The notes: generated by a model not told the origin, from the letters alone. 64,000 bases of DNA from Cunninghamia lanceolata (GCA_027924645.1 BSBN01001807.1:10186001-10250000), one strand, 5' to 3'. Numbered from the stretch's first letter, positions 35,576-48,290 are shown. Translations and numbers: made by a program.

Positions 35576-36990
35576 TGTAGCTCTCTTTGTAGTAGCAAGA
35601 GTCATGGGCTATGTCTGATTTTTTTGGAACTCTGTACTTAGTTTGTAGGTTGATTTTGTACAAAGTAGATTGTAATTGAAAATTTGAAAACTATTAACAT
35701 CTAGTTATTATTTATGCACTATGAAGTATGCATTATGCAATGCAATGTAATCAATGTTATGAACATAAATGACAAAAATCTATATTCCACAATTGATAGG
35801 CTAAACTCTCAATTTTATTTGCTCTCTATATCTCTATGGTATTGAAATCCCTTTAAATTTCAAAAGCAACAAGTTATTCTCCCTTTTTCTATGTTTTTTT
35901 TTTACTTTTTTTAAAATCTGATTTTTTCCCAATTACATCCCCATTTTAAAAAAAAATCTTATACTTTTGGTTTGCCCATTTTTTCTCATCTACTCCAGCA
36001 AGTCTTGGATTGCCTTTCAATTCTCCATTAAAATTTGGAAGGGACCATGACACATTAAATTTCTTTCTTGATTTCTTCCCAACCCTTTATCAGGAAGAAC
36101 ACATGTAAATTTAATCCTTTTGGTTTTAAAAGTTAAAATTTAACTCTTTTAATATTTTAGTTCATTTTACATTAAGATTCTAATAGACGTCAGAAAAAAA
36201 ATTGACTGCAATTGAGCTGATGTACTAGAAGTGATCGTAAATTTAGCAGTTTTTTAAATAAAGAATATCAGCAAACTTAATCATTTGTTTTAAAAAGAAC
36301 CATTGGATTACTGTTTTAAGAAATAGAGAAGAACAGATTAACCCGCTATCAAGCTGGAAATTTGTAGATTTGCATCAATTAAGTGCTTCACCTCGCTTGG
36401 TGTCTCACTACCATACTATTTTTCTAATTAACACGCATCTTTGATTAGCTGATTGGATGTTTTGCAATCATTGTTTTTCAAGTAATGAAAGCTTCCACGG
36501 GTCATTTTTAATTAGAATTTTAACGTCTTTGATCAGCTTTCACAAAATTTAACTGGCCAAGAACTTAGCATACAATTTCCTTGCAACTTTAACAAGTACT
36601 TGCTTTAAATGGAATGACGGGCCTTACAGAATGGAAATGGAAACTTTACTTATTTTTAATTATTCTATTTACTGTTTAAGTAGTTTCAAATTGGTTTTAT
36701 ATTTGACTATTGTACTTAATTAAATTATTTATGACGATGCCAATTTTTTTTGCTTGATCAATATAAATTGGGAAATTAGTCCACTTGCTGTGGTCTATTG
36801 GTTTCTTCAGGGATGACAAAGTAGAAGTTGTGGTGATCTTCTTGGTCATGCTTCCAGCAATTTTGTACAAACTAAAGCTTTGTGGAGAGGTGTAGTTATT
36901 GATAAGGGAAAAAGATGGTGCAAGTTGGCTGTGGAAGGGTACTTCAAAGTTTATCTCATTATCAATGTGATGATGAAGTCAAAGTATGTA
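35576..36990. other. 3' flank of hAT and AT-rich intergenic DNA
   Basis: 35576-35995 is the 3' non-coding end of the hAT element, with poly-T/A-rich subterminal sequence at 35890-35960. Beyond it I see nothing recognisable. Confidence 0.5.
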
Positions 36991-37009
36991 AATTGGCAGT
37001 TGAAAATTT

Positions 37010-37812
37010 AATTCAAAAAGACATTTCTATTAGGATCGCCACCCTTACCCACAATAATGATGGATTCAGTGATTGAAATTTAGTAACTCCCCTTAGAGTG
37101 CTAGTTGTCCTTGTCAAGTGATAAGGTTTAAATTATCTCCCACCACTCTCCTGGTTGACATTCTCACAACAAGAGCGTGGATGACTCAGCAATTTACATT
37201 ACCAAACAAAAGGTATGGTACTTGTTCATGTCGTTTTCTGTGTCTATAATGGAAATAGCCATTGCATTTTTGGATTTCAGTTTCTGTTGGTATGGTTAAT
37301 CTCTTGCTTGCTTTTCCCTGCCCGGTCTTGTATGTATCTGCTACTTGTCTGGTTGCAATGGAATGGAAAATAAAATTCAAATTCTATCAATTTTTTGTTT
37401 TTCTGGAAAATTTAATTCAAAATGGCATTCCTATTGGAATCTCCTACACTAACCATAATATTGATGGATTGAGTGATTGAAATTTATTCACTTCCTTTAG
37501 AGAGCTAGTTGTCCTTGTCAAGAGGTAAGGTTTAAATTATCTCCAACCACCTTATGCCGCTTGTCATTCTCATGGTGAGAGTGTGGATGCATCGGAGATT
37601 TGCATTCTCAAACAAAAGGTCCATTGGTGCTTCTTCGTGCTGTCAGCTATGTCTATATGGAGACATCTGTTGCATTTGTGGGTTTCAGTCTCTATTGGTA
37701 TGGTTAATCTCTTGCTTGCCTTGCCCTCCTGGGTCTGGTATGTATCTGTTATTTGTTTAGTTGCTTGAATTATGATGCTAATGAAATGAAAATTAAATTC
37801 AAATTCTATCTG
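37010..37812. repeat. Diverged tandem duplication of about 410 bp
   Basis: Phrases such as ...ATTGAAATTTA..., GCTAGTTGTCCTTGTCAAG, TAAGGTTTAAATTATCTCC and ATTCAAATTCTATC occur in the same order in 37010-37400 and 37418-37812. Short ORFs within are not conserved between copies. Confidence 0.75.
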
Positions 37813-39130
37813 CTTTTCATTTTGAATGATAGAAAGCTTGTTGAATTTTGAGTTTTTGGAATAAGTTAAATTTTATGCTTGTTTTTGTTTCCTGTTGCAT
37901 TTGTAAAGTTTAAGGTTTGGATGAGAATAAAATAAAATTTACCCTATCTGGAAGTCTTGCTTAGAATGAGGAGTTTTAATGGAACAAAAGATAAAAACAA
38001 TTCTCATCCTTCCTTCCAGTAAAACCCCTCCCTAGCATTTGCGCTCTTGTCTTGAAGGCACTCTTTGTGAGGACTGCTCTGGAATTCGACAGACTGATGA
38101 AAGAATATGCTCTTGGACTCTGGATAACCTCTTGTCTCTGCTCTGTATGTATGGTCTACATCTACATGTGAATCTAGAGTATGGCATGAGATTCTAAATC
38201 TATTAAGCTTTGATATTCAAATTTCCCATCCCAATCCTGGAAAGCCTTTCTATTGGTGTCGTTCTTTCGACCTTAGAATATATGGATTGATTTTCTTGTT
38301 AAATTGCTCTGTTTGGAATGGTAACTTCATTCCTGCTCTTTGGTGACTACAGTCAAGGAACACTTGTTTGTATGGAAAAGTTTTCGAGATCTTTCTTTAG
38401 TCTAGACTGTTATGGATGGCCTGGTTTTGGATTTCAGAAAAGTTCTAGCGCCCTACAACTCTAGCCCTCTCCCATGGTTTAATTTTTTTTCGCATATATT
38501 TTAAAACCCTAGTCCCAAATGGGTTTTAGACAAAAAAATTTCCAACTCCTCCTTCGAAGAATCTGGTAAACGAATCCACAACGCACGTAAAAGTAAAATC
38601 TTCGGGATCATTCAACGCAGCCAATGTCAACACAAATTTTTGATATTTGTTCGTTATGCGGTACCAGTAGCTAAATTTATCCAAATTACATTGACAAAGA
38701 GACAAAAACAAGTTCTAGTTCCTTAAAGTAAAATTTTAGTTTTCTTTCTTACCGTCCAAAAGAATTGGCTTTGAGTATTGATGGTTCCATTTTACAAAAT
38801 CCACAGGCCTCCTGTTGAACTTGTCTCTGTCCATAGTGACGAATGATGTCAAATGCCAGAATTTTTAAGTTGCAGATACCGCTAAACTTGGAGGGGCCCC
38901 TCTGCTTTCTGTAAATTTAGTAGATATGTGTAAATGGTGTGATAGACCATTTTCGTATAGAGTTACGAGTTGTGGCACTTTATGAAAGCAATTAAGCGGA
39001 CGGTCCCGTGGAGGGGTTGTGGGTCTTAATTTTATTTTCTTGGAGTTTCCCTTATAATCTCTTACATGATGTCTTGATATAATATTGTATTGGTTTTTTA
39101 TTTTTATTTTGGGAGATTTTTGGAAATAAA
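37813..39130. other. Non-coding stretch
   Basis: No gene recognised. Possible short CT- and AT-rich tracts only. Confidence 0.4.
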
Positions 39131-39139
39131 TAAATAAAT

Positions 39140-39182
39140 AAACTAGGTGGGGGTGGGGGTGGGGGTGGACGTGGGGTGGGAA
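39140..39182 (+). other. G-quadruplex-prone G-rich run
   Basis: (GGGGGT)-type repeats: successive runs of three to five G separated by one to four bases, preceded by a TAAA microsatellite. It meets the usual G-quadruplex pattern on the plus strand. Confidence 0.7.
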
Positions 39183-39249
39183 TAATAGCTAAAAGTATGA
39201 GGATGTTTACAATTTTTAGGGGGAAATTGGGGATCATTTTGGGAAGAAA

Positions 39250-42142
39250 AAAAATTACTTTGATAAATAATGTAACGATTGGTTTTAAGTATTTGGTATA
39301 TAAATTATTTTAATCTTACAACCTATTCCACATTTAGCTTGTTTAGACTCAGTTTATCTCTATTCCACTTCAGTCTACATCATTTGATCACCGTGGACAT
39401 CATTGTGCTCCTAGTAGTGTCCTTTGAACATGATCATGCATGGTAGCATCCGCCACTGTCAAAAAGTTGAATTTTCCAATTCCAACACCTACTTTTCCAC
39501 TTCACTTTGCTTGTGCATACATTCCTATGCTAAAACAATAAAAAAAAAATTGTTTTCTTTTATATTAAAGGGAAACAATTATTAAAAAGAATGAATGGGA
39601 AAGAATAGAATAGGAATGCAACAACACATGACAATATTTAGCAACACACAAACAACACAGTAGATATTATTGTAAAAAACTCCATTAATGTACTTGACTA
39701 CATACACTAGTTGGCAACCACTCTTTGCAGATTTCTTAAGGCTTCCAAACTCCCATCTTTTTCAAATATTTGCGGGACTTGAGTGTCAACCAAGAAGTCA
39801 TGATATTCAAAACCCCTCAAGGCAAATCCCCAAAGGTGCCTATAGCACCACCTTGCCCAAATACTTGACTTTGATCCTAGCTACAAGGTGCAGAGTTGTA
39901 GATGGCACCGTTGCAACTATACAAGATGCTAATGCATGAGAGGGATGAGCTATGATCATACAAACACCGCCACATTAAACTAGATAAGAATGAGATTAGT
40001 CCACGTAACACAGAGCCTGAGAATAGAGAAGATGGAAGCAAAAGCCAAAATCTTAGTTCCTCCTCCTAATCTAGAACGAGCATCATAATCTTCATCAAAC
40101 ATTAAACAAACTACACCTCTCATCCATTCTCTCTCATTTGCCTTTTGTGAACAACCTCAACCATCTATTCCTAGTTTAAGTTTAAAAAATGAATGCTTAA
40201 ATGTTTTAGGATGTTTTAAATTTTAACTAGATTAAACTAAAGATAATAAAATAGGGTAAACAACAACATATTGAAAAAATACCCTTTTATCCTTTTCATT
40301 TTAGTGAACATGACAAATTAATGACTCTTATTCCCTTAAAAATACTTCTTGTTGATTGTTCTTTTTTACAATTTGGGCATAAGGTTAAAGTTGTGTTTAA
40401 GGTTTAATATTTCAAAAACTTTAATCCTACCTAACCCAACCTTTGCTTTTGTTGCATTGACCAATGGATTCTTCCATGTCCATTGCTTTCTTTCATAAGA
40501 AACTCAACACATGTCATCTTTGTTGTCAAATTTTCTTCAATTAGACACTAATTATAGAATGCATGATGTCCTTCTTTGGCCTATATGTGAATCTGAGTCC
40601 TTGGATGATCACCAACTACCCATTGCTTTTCAACTTTCTTAGTACCTATCCACACATCTTAGACACCCTTATTACCTTTGTTCAAACTCGTAATGATTCC
40701 CATTCTTCCCCTTTACATGATTACTCTCTTGGATGGTACACTTCCTTCTTCAAGGCTTGTTGCTTCTAATTTTAAAATTCATAACAGTGTTTTATTTGAT
40801 GATGAAAGTGCGTGTTCTTCTTTCCCTAGTTTTTCTTCTAAAAATTTAAACATAGATGCACTTTTTAGCACTAAAAATTCTATTTGTCATATTCAAAATT
40901 CCATTTCATCTTTCTATGAACATAGGTACAATGATGAATTTATTTTACATGCATTTCAAACTCCTTAAACAAAGAAGCACTTAACTAGTTTAATCTATAT
41001 GTCATTCATTATATTCATTTTTATGAGTTTGTTGTGGGCATTCTTAGATTATTTTTCAACTTCATCTTAAAACCATGTTTCAAAAGCTTCCACAAATTTG
41101 ATATAGTAATGGACAGAGGATCTAATGAAGGATTATCCAACCATGCAACCAAATGAAACGACACCCAACATAATTCAATGAAATAACAAAACAATAATAT
41201 GATCTTTATTCATTCACAGTCAAAATCATATTGCAATATGCCACAATGGGCTTCCAACATGCTAGACCATAACCATTTGATTACAATGTGTGGATTACAA
41301 AATTCAAATGATATTACAATACAATCCAATGTTGAGCTCCAAAACAAAACTATCTTTTCTTTATCATCTTGACTTCTAACTAAATTGCCTTCAAATGATC
41401 GAGAGTGATGTTTATATAATCTTCTAACATTAGGAATGATCTCAGTAGACCACCATGAGGTGCAAAGCTCAAGGCCAAATGAAACTTGTAGTTGGCCAAA
41501 CATGTAAAAGAATCTTTTGGAATGAATACAGTGATGAAGCATCAGCGAAACTCAATGTAGTTCATACCATAAGCACTCATGGGTCTAGTTAATATGTAAA
41601 TGTTCCTTTATGGCTACGCACTTTAAAAGTTACCGCAAATTATGAATGGTGAAACTAGATGTCTTCCTATTATGCCAATAGTGAGTCTGGAAGTGAATTA
41701 TGCCTTTGTAGTGATCAAAATCTCCTAAGAATTGAATATGACATCGAAGGATCAATGTATAACATGTATTCCCAACTGCAAAGAGAAATGTGCAAATGTT
41801 GTGGACTGTGGTAGGATCTACGGTGGCTAACTGATGGCTGGAATGTTATTGAAAACCTACAAGAAAACAAAGTAAAATAAAATATTTTTGGGTTATGCAA
41901 GATTGCTCTTACACCCTGGGATGCTCCTACATCAAACACCTAGAGTAATTTGAAAAGTGAGTCCCCCACTTTCTAGTGGCTAGAGGAAAACCAAGATGGT
42001 CTACCTTAGCCTCAAGAAATCTAATATGAGTCTTCTTCCAGCACTCCTTTCCACTTCATCAAATACTCCTCATACTACATGTTCCTAGTGTTTCTCCCAC
42101 ACCTACTATCCAAAATCTTCTCAATCTCCTCTTTTTGATGTT
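39250..42142. other. Unassigned stretch left of element E
   Basis: Several open frames up to 110 codons (39688-39939 plus, 40563-40968 plus, 41210-41542 minus) show no recognisable motif and no start or splice context. I found no repeat partner within the window. Confidence 0.35.
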
Positions 42143-42147
42143 GCAAT

Positions 42148-43196
42148 TGAAAGGAAGCTAGGTGTGTGGAAAACGCTTCCTACACTAGTCTATTGAGGAG
42201 AGGGCTATGCAAATTCAACTTTATCCTAACTATTACAACAATGTTAAACCATTAACATGAGATATTGCAGCAAAACACAAGAACCAGAAAGTAGACAGAA
42301 GAAGAGAGACAAAGATTTACAGTAGGGAAAACCTTTATCGGGTAAAAACCCCACACTCAGAAACCTGCACAATGTATTAACAAATCTGAAAGAATGTTTA
42401 CAATACACTTGCAATGCAAGCTTCAATGGTCTTTGACACTCGTGTCTGGAGTCAATCTGACAGCATAACAGTACCTGTAAACCTGTGATACAAACTCCAT
42501 CTCCAAGCACCTATATATAAAGAAAATACAAGGCAATATTGGACCTATCTTGGAATGGGCGTCCAATATGGCATCTTGGACCAAAACCCATGCCTAGGGA
42601 TACTTGGTCAACATTGTAGAATGTGTCTGACACTTGTCCGTAGCTCCCATCCCAAAGAGGTTGCCTATTTCCAAAATGGGCTATGACAGATGCTCTTACG
42701 ACACTTATGACCGTCATAGAATCTGTCATAGCGGTTACAACTTATAACGGTAAGAGAATCTGTCATACACATGCTATAAATAGCATATTCTCTTACAACA
42801 CATCATATTCCACCTTGTGGAGCCCAAATATGCCTCATTCAAAGATGCTACATGACACGTCATTACCTGTCTTACAACCTTCTATTCTCGACTCTTACAT
42901 GTCATAGATTCGTCATAGGAATCCGTCATAACTGTTTCGGTCAAACATTCCTTACACAACATAGAAGATGCTGACACATGGCAGAATATTCCTACCACTA
43001 AGTTGGACGCCTATCTCCTCATGTGAGGACAAAAATACAAGTTGTCATAATCCATGTAGGATTGACACATCATTGTGCCACATCCCACAATATGACAATA
43101 TGAATTTTCCAATTATTTACAACATAGGCAATTAAATAATAAATACAAACATTACAAATGCAGAGAATTACCAAGGTTGAGACACCTTAATTCCCA
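42148..43196 (-). repeat. Element E 3' LTR
   Basis: 1049 bp. It pairs with 62909-63960 along its whole length. It carries the same minus-strand CTTTATATATAG box (about 42513-42524) and the U3 cluster of TATGAC boxes (about 42685-42930). Confidence 0.93.
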
Positions 43197-43197
43197 A

Positions 43198-43212
43198 CAT
43201 TCTCCCACTTGT
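43198..43212 (-). other. Element E polypurine tract
   Basis: The minus strand reads CGACAAGTGGGAGAATGT directly before TGGGAATT. CAAGTGGGAGA is the familiar copia purine tract phrase. Confidence 0.85.
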
Positions 43213-43288
43213 CGAACACCTTGTAAGAGCCAATAGAAAAACATGATTAACTGCTATAGGCAGAGAGGCCGATAGACTCTGAATACCA
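43213..43288 (-). pseudogene. Element E: last codons of pol and 3' UTR left of insertion F
   Basis: On the minus strand this carries the final residues of the copia polyprotein ('YSESIGLSAYSS' then a stop) separated from 58749 by insertion F. The pol frame resumes across the insertion when one copy of ACCA is discounted. Confidence 0.7.
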
Positions 43289-43386
43289 GGGTATGTGCAG
43301 GATCATCGCGGGCCAAACAGTGGCAATAGGAAAAAAATTGTGTTTTTACTTAGCCAAATTCGCGACTTGGCAAAGTTTGACTTTGA

Positions 43387-43450
43387 AACGGATATCTGTT
43401 TTGGTTTGTTTTTGGTTTGGTACCCAACCAAAACGGATATCCGTTTTCTT
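43387..43450. repeat. Palindromic GGATATCC boxes, left end of F
   Basis: GAAACGGATATCTGTTTTGG and AAAACGGATATCCGTTTTC lie about 100-160 bp inside the left terminus. The second core is an 18-bp perfect palindrome. Confidence 0.85.
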
Positions 43451-44340
43451 TTTCTCTATTGTTTTCATTGTTTTTTATTTTATTATTTTAGCATTTTTAG
43501 CATTTTACTATTTAGGCATTTTAGCTATAAAATACAATCTAAATTTTAGAAAGACTGTATCATATGAAAGGGGCAACCTTGTCATCTTTTGGAATGCATG
43601 ATTTCTTTTAGTTCCATCCATTTTGGCATCATTTATTCTTGTGATTGAGAGTTCTCTCCACCCCTGATTGAACCATTACTTCCCCTAACTAATTCTCCTA
43701 TCCTCTTGACTCTCAATCAATTCTTTAGTCCACTCTTAATAAGTCTTCTATAATCTCTCAATCAATTATTTAGTCCACTCCCAATTGGTCTTCTATAATC
43801 TCTCAATCAATTCTTTAGTCCACTTCCAACCAACCCCACCATTCATGTTGCTTCTTCTACTATTAATACATCTCTCGCCATCATTTTTAGGGGAGACTAT
43901 CCATTTCTTCCATTTATGTCAAATTCTTGTTAATATCTCTTATTCCATTTTCCATTGATCCCAACACATCATGGATAGTGAGTCACCTCAAAAGAGTTAA
44001 GCCATATTTTCATTACAACCCCCACAATAATTATTATACTTTTACAATCCTAACTTTGTGAGCCTTTTCCATTTCAGTTTTAAGGATTTGAAGGTTCTTA
44101 CACTCTCCATAAAATCTCCAAGTTCTCAAGGCATCCTTATTCTTCCCATTGTCATCAAGAGGATGTTCTAATTTCTACAAAGGAGGATACCAAAATGTTG
44201 GATCCTTGAGGACAAAAGCTAGCACAGGTGCCATAAAAAGATTCCTTGAAGCTTCGCATGTTCTTTAAATTATTTTAAAAAGATTTCAGTAGTAATTAGA
44301 AAACTTAAATTTGCCTAAGAAACTTGTAACAATTTGTTGC
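43451..44340. other. F left arm spacer with a 45-bp tandem repeat
   Basis: 43711-43832 holds 2.7 copies of a 45-bp unit starting TCTCAATCAATTCTTTAGTC (starts 43711, 43756, 43801). The rest is unassigned AT-rich sequence. Confidence 0.65.
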
Positions 44341-44349
44341 CTCTTGTTG

Positions 44350-44640
44350 CCTCTTCTTGGTTATTTTAAAAAGCAACAAGGTGAAGTGACACATCCTTAT
44401 GACCAGCATCGAGAAGAACAATAGGAAGTGTATTTGGATCTTGGAAAAGATCAGGAAATAGAGGAACATCCAGTTGATGAGAATAAAGAGCAAGATAAAG
44501 AACAACCGGATGACTAAGATAAAGAGCTCGATGTGGAACATTATATGACATAGAACCAACAAGATGAACATCAAGTTGAACAATGAAAAAGTGGTATTAG
44601 TTGCACCTATATAGAGAAGTGGTTTAGAGGTTGGTTAGGG
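44350..44640 (+). pseudogene. Decayed Gln/Glu/Asp-rich coding fragment in F
   Basis: One plus-strand frame reads as a very polar protein ('HPYDQHREEQ', 'DLGKDQEIEEHPVDENKEQDKEQPDD') interrupted by TAG/TAA codons that sit where Gln codons would be natural (C-to-T change). It ends in an aromatic, charged phrase ('IEKWFRGWLGELF'). The antisense frames are hydrophobic shadows. The protein family is not recognised. It could be part of a transposase or a captured gene fragment. Confidence 0.4.
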
Positions 44641-46310
44641 GAATTATTTAGGGTTTAGAGGTTTAGGGTTGCTCGCGTTTAGGGGTTTAGGGTTTACAGT
44701 TTAAAGAGAGATAGAGAGAGGGGACTAAAAGAGTTTGGGAGAGATAGAGGAGACAGAGGGGAGAGATAGGGAGATAGAGAGTGAGAGGCATGTCCAAAGA
44801 CATAGAGAGAGAGAGATTGAGAGGTAGAGGGATGTTAGAGATAGGGAGATAGAGGTTTAGGGTTGCTTGGGTCTAGGGCATTATTTAGGGTTTAGGGTTT
44901 AGGGTCTTGGGGTTAGGGGTTAAGGTTTAAAGGTCTAGGGTTTAGGGTTTAGAGAGAGATAAAGGACCAATAGGGAGATATAGAGGAGTCCGAGGGGAGA
45001 GATAGGGAGATAAAGAGTGAGGGACATGGCAAGAGACAGCGAGAGAGATTGAGAGGTAGAGGGACAAAGGTGATAGGGAGATAGGGGAGAGATAGGGAAA
45101 TAGTGGTTTATGGTTACTTGGGTTTAGGGTTTAGGGGTTTGGGGTATAGGGTTTCTCAGGTTTAGGGGTTAGGGTTTAGGGGCATTATAATTTAAGGTTT
45201 AGGATTTATTGTTTAGGGGTTAGGGGTTAGGTTTAGAGGTTTAGGGTTTTGGATTTAGGGTTTATAGAGAGAGAGGAATGATAGGGAGATATAGAGGAGT
45301 CTGAGGGGAGAGATAGGGAGAAAAAGAGTGAGGGACATGGCCAGAGACATAGGGAGAGAGATTGAGAGGTAGAGGGACAAAGGTGGTAGGGAAATAGGGG
45401 AGAGATAGGGAGATAGTGGTTTAGGGTTACTTGGGTTTAGGGTTTAGGGGTTTAGGGTTTCTCAGGTTTAGGGGTTAGGGGTTAGGGTTTAGGGGCATTA
45501 TTTAGGGTTTAGGATTTAAATTGTTTAGGGGTTAGGGGTTACGTTTAGAGGTTTAGGGCTTTGGATTTAGGGTTTATAGAGAGAGAGGAATGATAGGGAG
45601 ATAGAGAGAGGAGATCGAGGAGAGAGATAAGGAGATAGAGAGTGAGGCACATGGCTAGGGACATAGGGAGAGAGATCAAGAGAGGTAGAGGGATGATAGA
45701 GATAGGGAGATAGGGGAGAGATAGGGAGAGATAGGTTTAGAGTTGATTGGATTTAGGGTGTACCTGGGTTTAGGGTTTCTTAGTTTTGTAGATAGCTAGA
45801 TAGAAAGAGAGAGGAGATAGATAGGGAGAGATGGAGGTGACAAAGGGGAGAGATAAGGAGATAGAGAGTGAGCGAGATGTCCAGAGAAATAGGGAGAAGG
45901 ATTGAGAGGTAGAGCTCGATGATAGAGATAGGGAGATAAGGGAGAGATAGGAGATAGGGTTTAGGGTTGCTCGCGTTTAGGGGTTCAAGGTTAAGGTTTA
46001 GGGGCATTATTTAGGGTTTAGGGTTTATGGTTTAGGGGTTAAGGTTTAGAGGTTTAGGGTTTAGTGTTTAGAGAGAGAAGACAATTAGGGAGATATAGAG
46101 TGAGGGACATGGCCAAAGCATAGGGAGAGAGATTGAGAGGTAGAGGAATGATAGTGATGGGGAGATAGTGAGATAGGGAGATAGAGAGATAGAGGTTTAG
46201 GGTTTCTTGGGTTTAGTGTTTAGGATTTAGGGGTTTATGGTTTCTCAAGTTTAGGGTTTAGGGGTTAGGAAATAAGGGTTAGGGGTTAGGTTTAATCATG
46301 TGTTAATACA
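44640..46310 (+). repeat. Telomere-like and GA-rich mixed array, block 1
   Basis: Degenerate GGTTTAGGG repeats (plant telomere motif) alternate with GA-rich modules such as GATAGGGAGATAGAG and GAGAGAGATTGAGAGGTAGAGGG. Longer phrases recur between this block and block 2 in the same order, so this is a higher-order repeat, not a simple telomere run. No gene. Confidence 0.9.
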
Positions 46311-46620
46311 GGTTGTGGAGTGAGAAATGGGTGGTATGGGAGATCAGAAGACTAATTTAAAGTTGGGCCAATGGATATATATCACAACGAAAGGTTCAAA
46401 GGCTCGTCAAAAGTGGAGTGATCGGAGCATCGGTATAAGGATTTTTGAGTTGGTCGATAGTGTTTATCTTGCCGATAGGAAGAATGTATATGATTTGATG
46501 TTATTTGGAACTTTGAGAAGGTTTCTTAAAGCTGATTAAGCTTTAATCTATTTGAACTATGGGTTTTGATGGGTATTTCACCATGTTTTGAGAGCTTCCA
46601 CTGTGTGCTCTGCATCAGAC
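46311..46620 (+). CDS. Unique island with a 70-codon ORF inside the telomere-like array
   Basis: A non-repetitive 310-bp stretch between the two telomere-like blocks. ORF 46327-46539 is open for 70 codons and looks protein-like: 'GQWIYITTKGSKARQKW', then 'IRIFELVDSVYLADRKNVY', then a basic end 'GTLRRFLKAD'. It is preceded by an acceptor-like TTAATACAG at about 46305-46313, so it may be an exon captured from elsewhere. The family is not recognised. It may equally be a chance frame. Confidence 0.35.
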
Positions 46621-48290
46621 CAATAGGGAGGAGAGATAGGGAGATAAAGAGTGAGGGACATGGCAAGAGACATAGAGAGAGAGATTGAGAGGTAGAGGGA
46701 CAAAGGTGATAGGGAGATAGGGGAGAGATAGGGAGATAGTGGTTTATGGTTACTTGGTTTTAGGGTTTAGGGGTTTGGGGTTTACGGTTTAGTGGATTAG
46801 GGTTTCTCAGGTTTAGGGGTTAGGGGTTAGAGTTTAGGGGCATTATTTAGGGTTTAGGATTTAAATTGTTTAGGGGTTAGGTTTAGAGGTTTAGTGTTTT
46901 GGATTTAGGGTTTATAGAGTGAGAGGAATGATAGGGAGATAGAGAGAGGAGACCGAGGAGAGAGATAAGGAGATATAGAGTGAGGCACATGGCCAGGGAC
47001 ATAGGGAGAGAGATCAAGAGAGGTAGAGGGATGATAGAGATAGGGAGATAGGGGAGAGATAGGGAGATATAGGTTTAGAGTTGATTGGATTTAGGGTGTA
47101 CCCAAGTTTAGGGTTTCTCAATTTTGGAGATAGCTAGATAGAAAGAGAGAGGAGACAGATAGGGAGAGATAGAGGTGACAAAGGGGAGAGATAAGGAGAT
47201 AGAGAGTGAGCGAGAGAGATTGAGAGGTAGAGGGACAAAGGTGATAGGGAGATAGGGGAGATATAGGGAGATAGTGGTTTATGGTTACTTGGGTTTAGGG
47301 TTTAGGGGTTTGGGGTTTACGGTTTCTCAGGTTTAGGGGTTAGGGGTTAGGGTTTAGGGGCATTATAATTTAGGGTTTAGGATTTATTGTTTAGGGGTTA
47401 GGTTTAGAGGTTTGGGGTTTTGGATTTAGGGTTTATAGAGAGAGAGGAATGATAGGGAGATATAGAGGAGTTTGAGGGGAGGGATAGGGAGATAGAGAGT
47501 GAGGGACATGGCTAGAGACATAGGGAGAGAGATTGAGAGGTAGAGGGACACAGGTGGTAGGGAGATAGGGGAGAGATAGGCAGATAGTGGTTTAGGGTTA
47601 CTTGGGTTTAGGGTTTAGGGGTTTGGGGTTTAAGGTTTAGGGGTTTAGGGTTTCTCAGGTTTAGGGGTCAGGGGTTAGGGTTTAGAGGCATTATTTAGGG
47701 TTTAGGATTTAAATTGTTTAGGGGTTAGGGGTTAGGTTTAGAGGTTTAGGGTTTTGGATTTAGGGTTTATAGAGAGAGGAATTATAGGGAGATAGAGAGA
47801 GGAGACCGAGGAGAGAGATAAGGAGATAGAGAGTGAGGCACATGGCCAGGGACATAGGGAGAGAGATCAAGAGAGGTAGAGGGATGATAGAGATAGGGAG
47901 ATAGGGGAGAGATAGGGAGATATAGGTTTAGAGTTGATTGGATTTAGGGTGTACCTGGGTTTAGGGTTTCTCAGTTTTGGAGATAGCTAGATAGAAAGAG
48001 AGAGGAGACAGATAGGGAGAGATAGAGGTGACAAAGGGGAGAGATAAGGAGATAGAGAGTAAGCGAGATGTCTAGAGAAATAGGGAGAAGGATTAAGAGG
48101 TAGAGCCTGATGATAGAGATAGGGAGATAAGGGAGAGATAGGAGATAGGGTTTAGGGTTGCTCGTGTTTAGGGTTTAGGGTTTAGGGGTTAGGGGTTAAG
48201 GTTTAGGGGCATTATTTAGGGTTTAGGGTTTATGGTTTAGGAGTTAAGGTTTAGAGGTTTAGGGTTTAGTGTTTAGAGAGAGAGGACCAA
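46620..48290 (+). repeat. Telomere-like and GA-rich mixed array, block 2
   Basis: Same module types as block 1. The phrase TTTAGAGTTGATTGGATTTAGGG starts at about 45727 in block 1 and about 47070 and 47926 here, giving an internal period near 850 bp. CATTAT(A/T)...TTTAGG modules recur alongside it. Confidence 0.9.

Larger units (their letters stand above)
31343..35995 (+). mobile_element. hAT transposon, probable complete element
   Basis: Surrounds the intact hAT transposase. Candidate termini are TAGAAGCAAAAATGG at 31343 and, inverted, TAGATGAGAAAAAATGG ending near 35995. The flanking 8-mers (CTCTAAAG and CTCCAGCA) agree only in part, so the ends are provisional. The left subterminal region (31360-31510) is packed with CGATTTT motifs, and GATTTTTTCCC(G/A)ATT occurs near both ends, as expected for transposase binding clusters in hAT elements. 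The length of 4.65 kb suits an autonomous hAT. Confidence 0.55.

Noticed and set aside
44305..44583. Hydrophobic minus-strand ORF resembling a membrane protein
   Set aside because: Antisense of a Gln/Glu/Asp-rich frame, which automatically yields Leu/Phe/Ile-rich reading.
44640..48290. A true chromosome end
   Set aside because: TTTAGGG units are degenerate, interrupted by GA-rich modules and flanked on both sides by transposon sequence, so this is interstitial.
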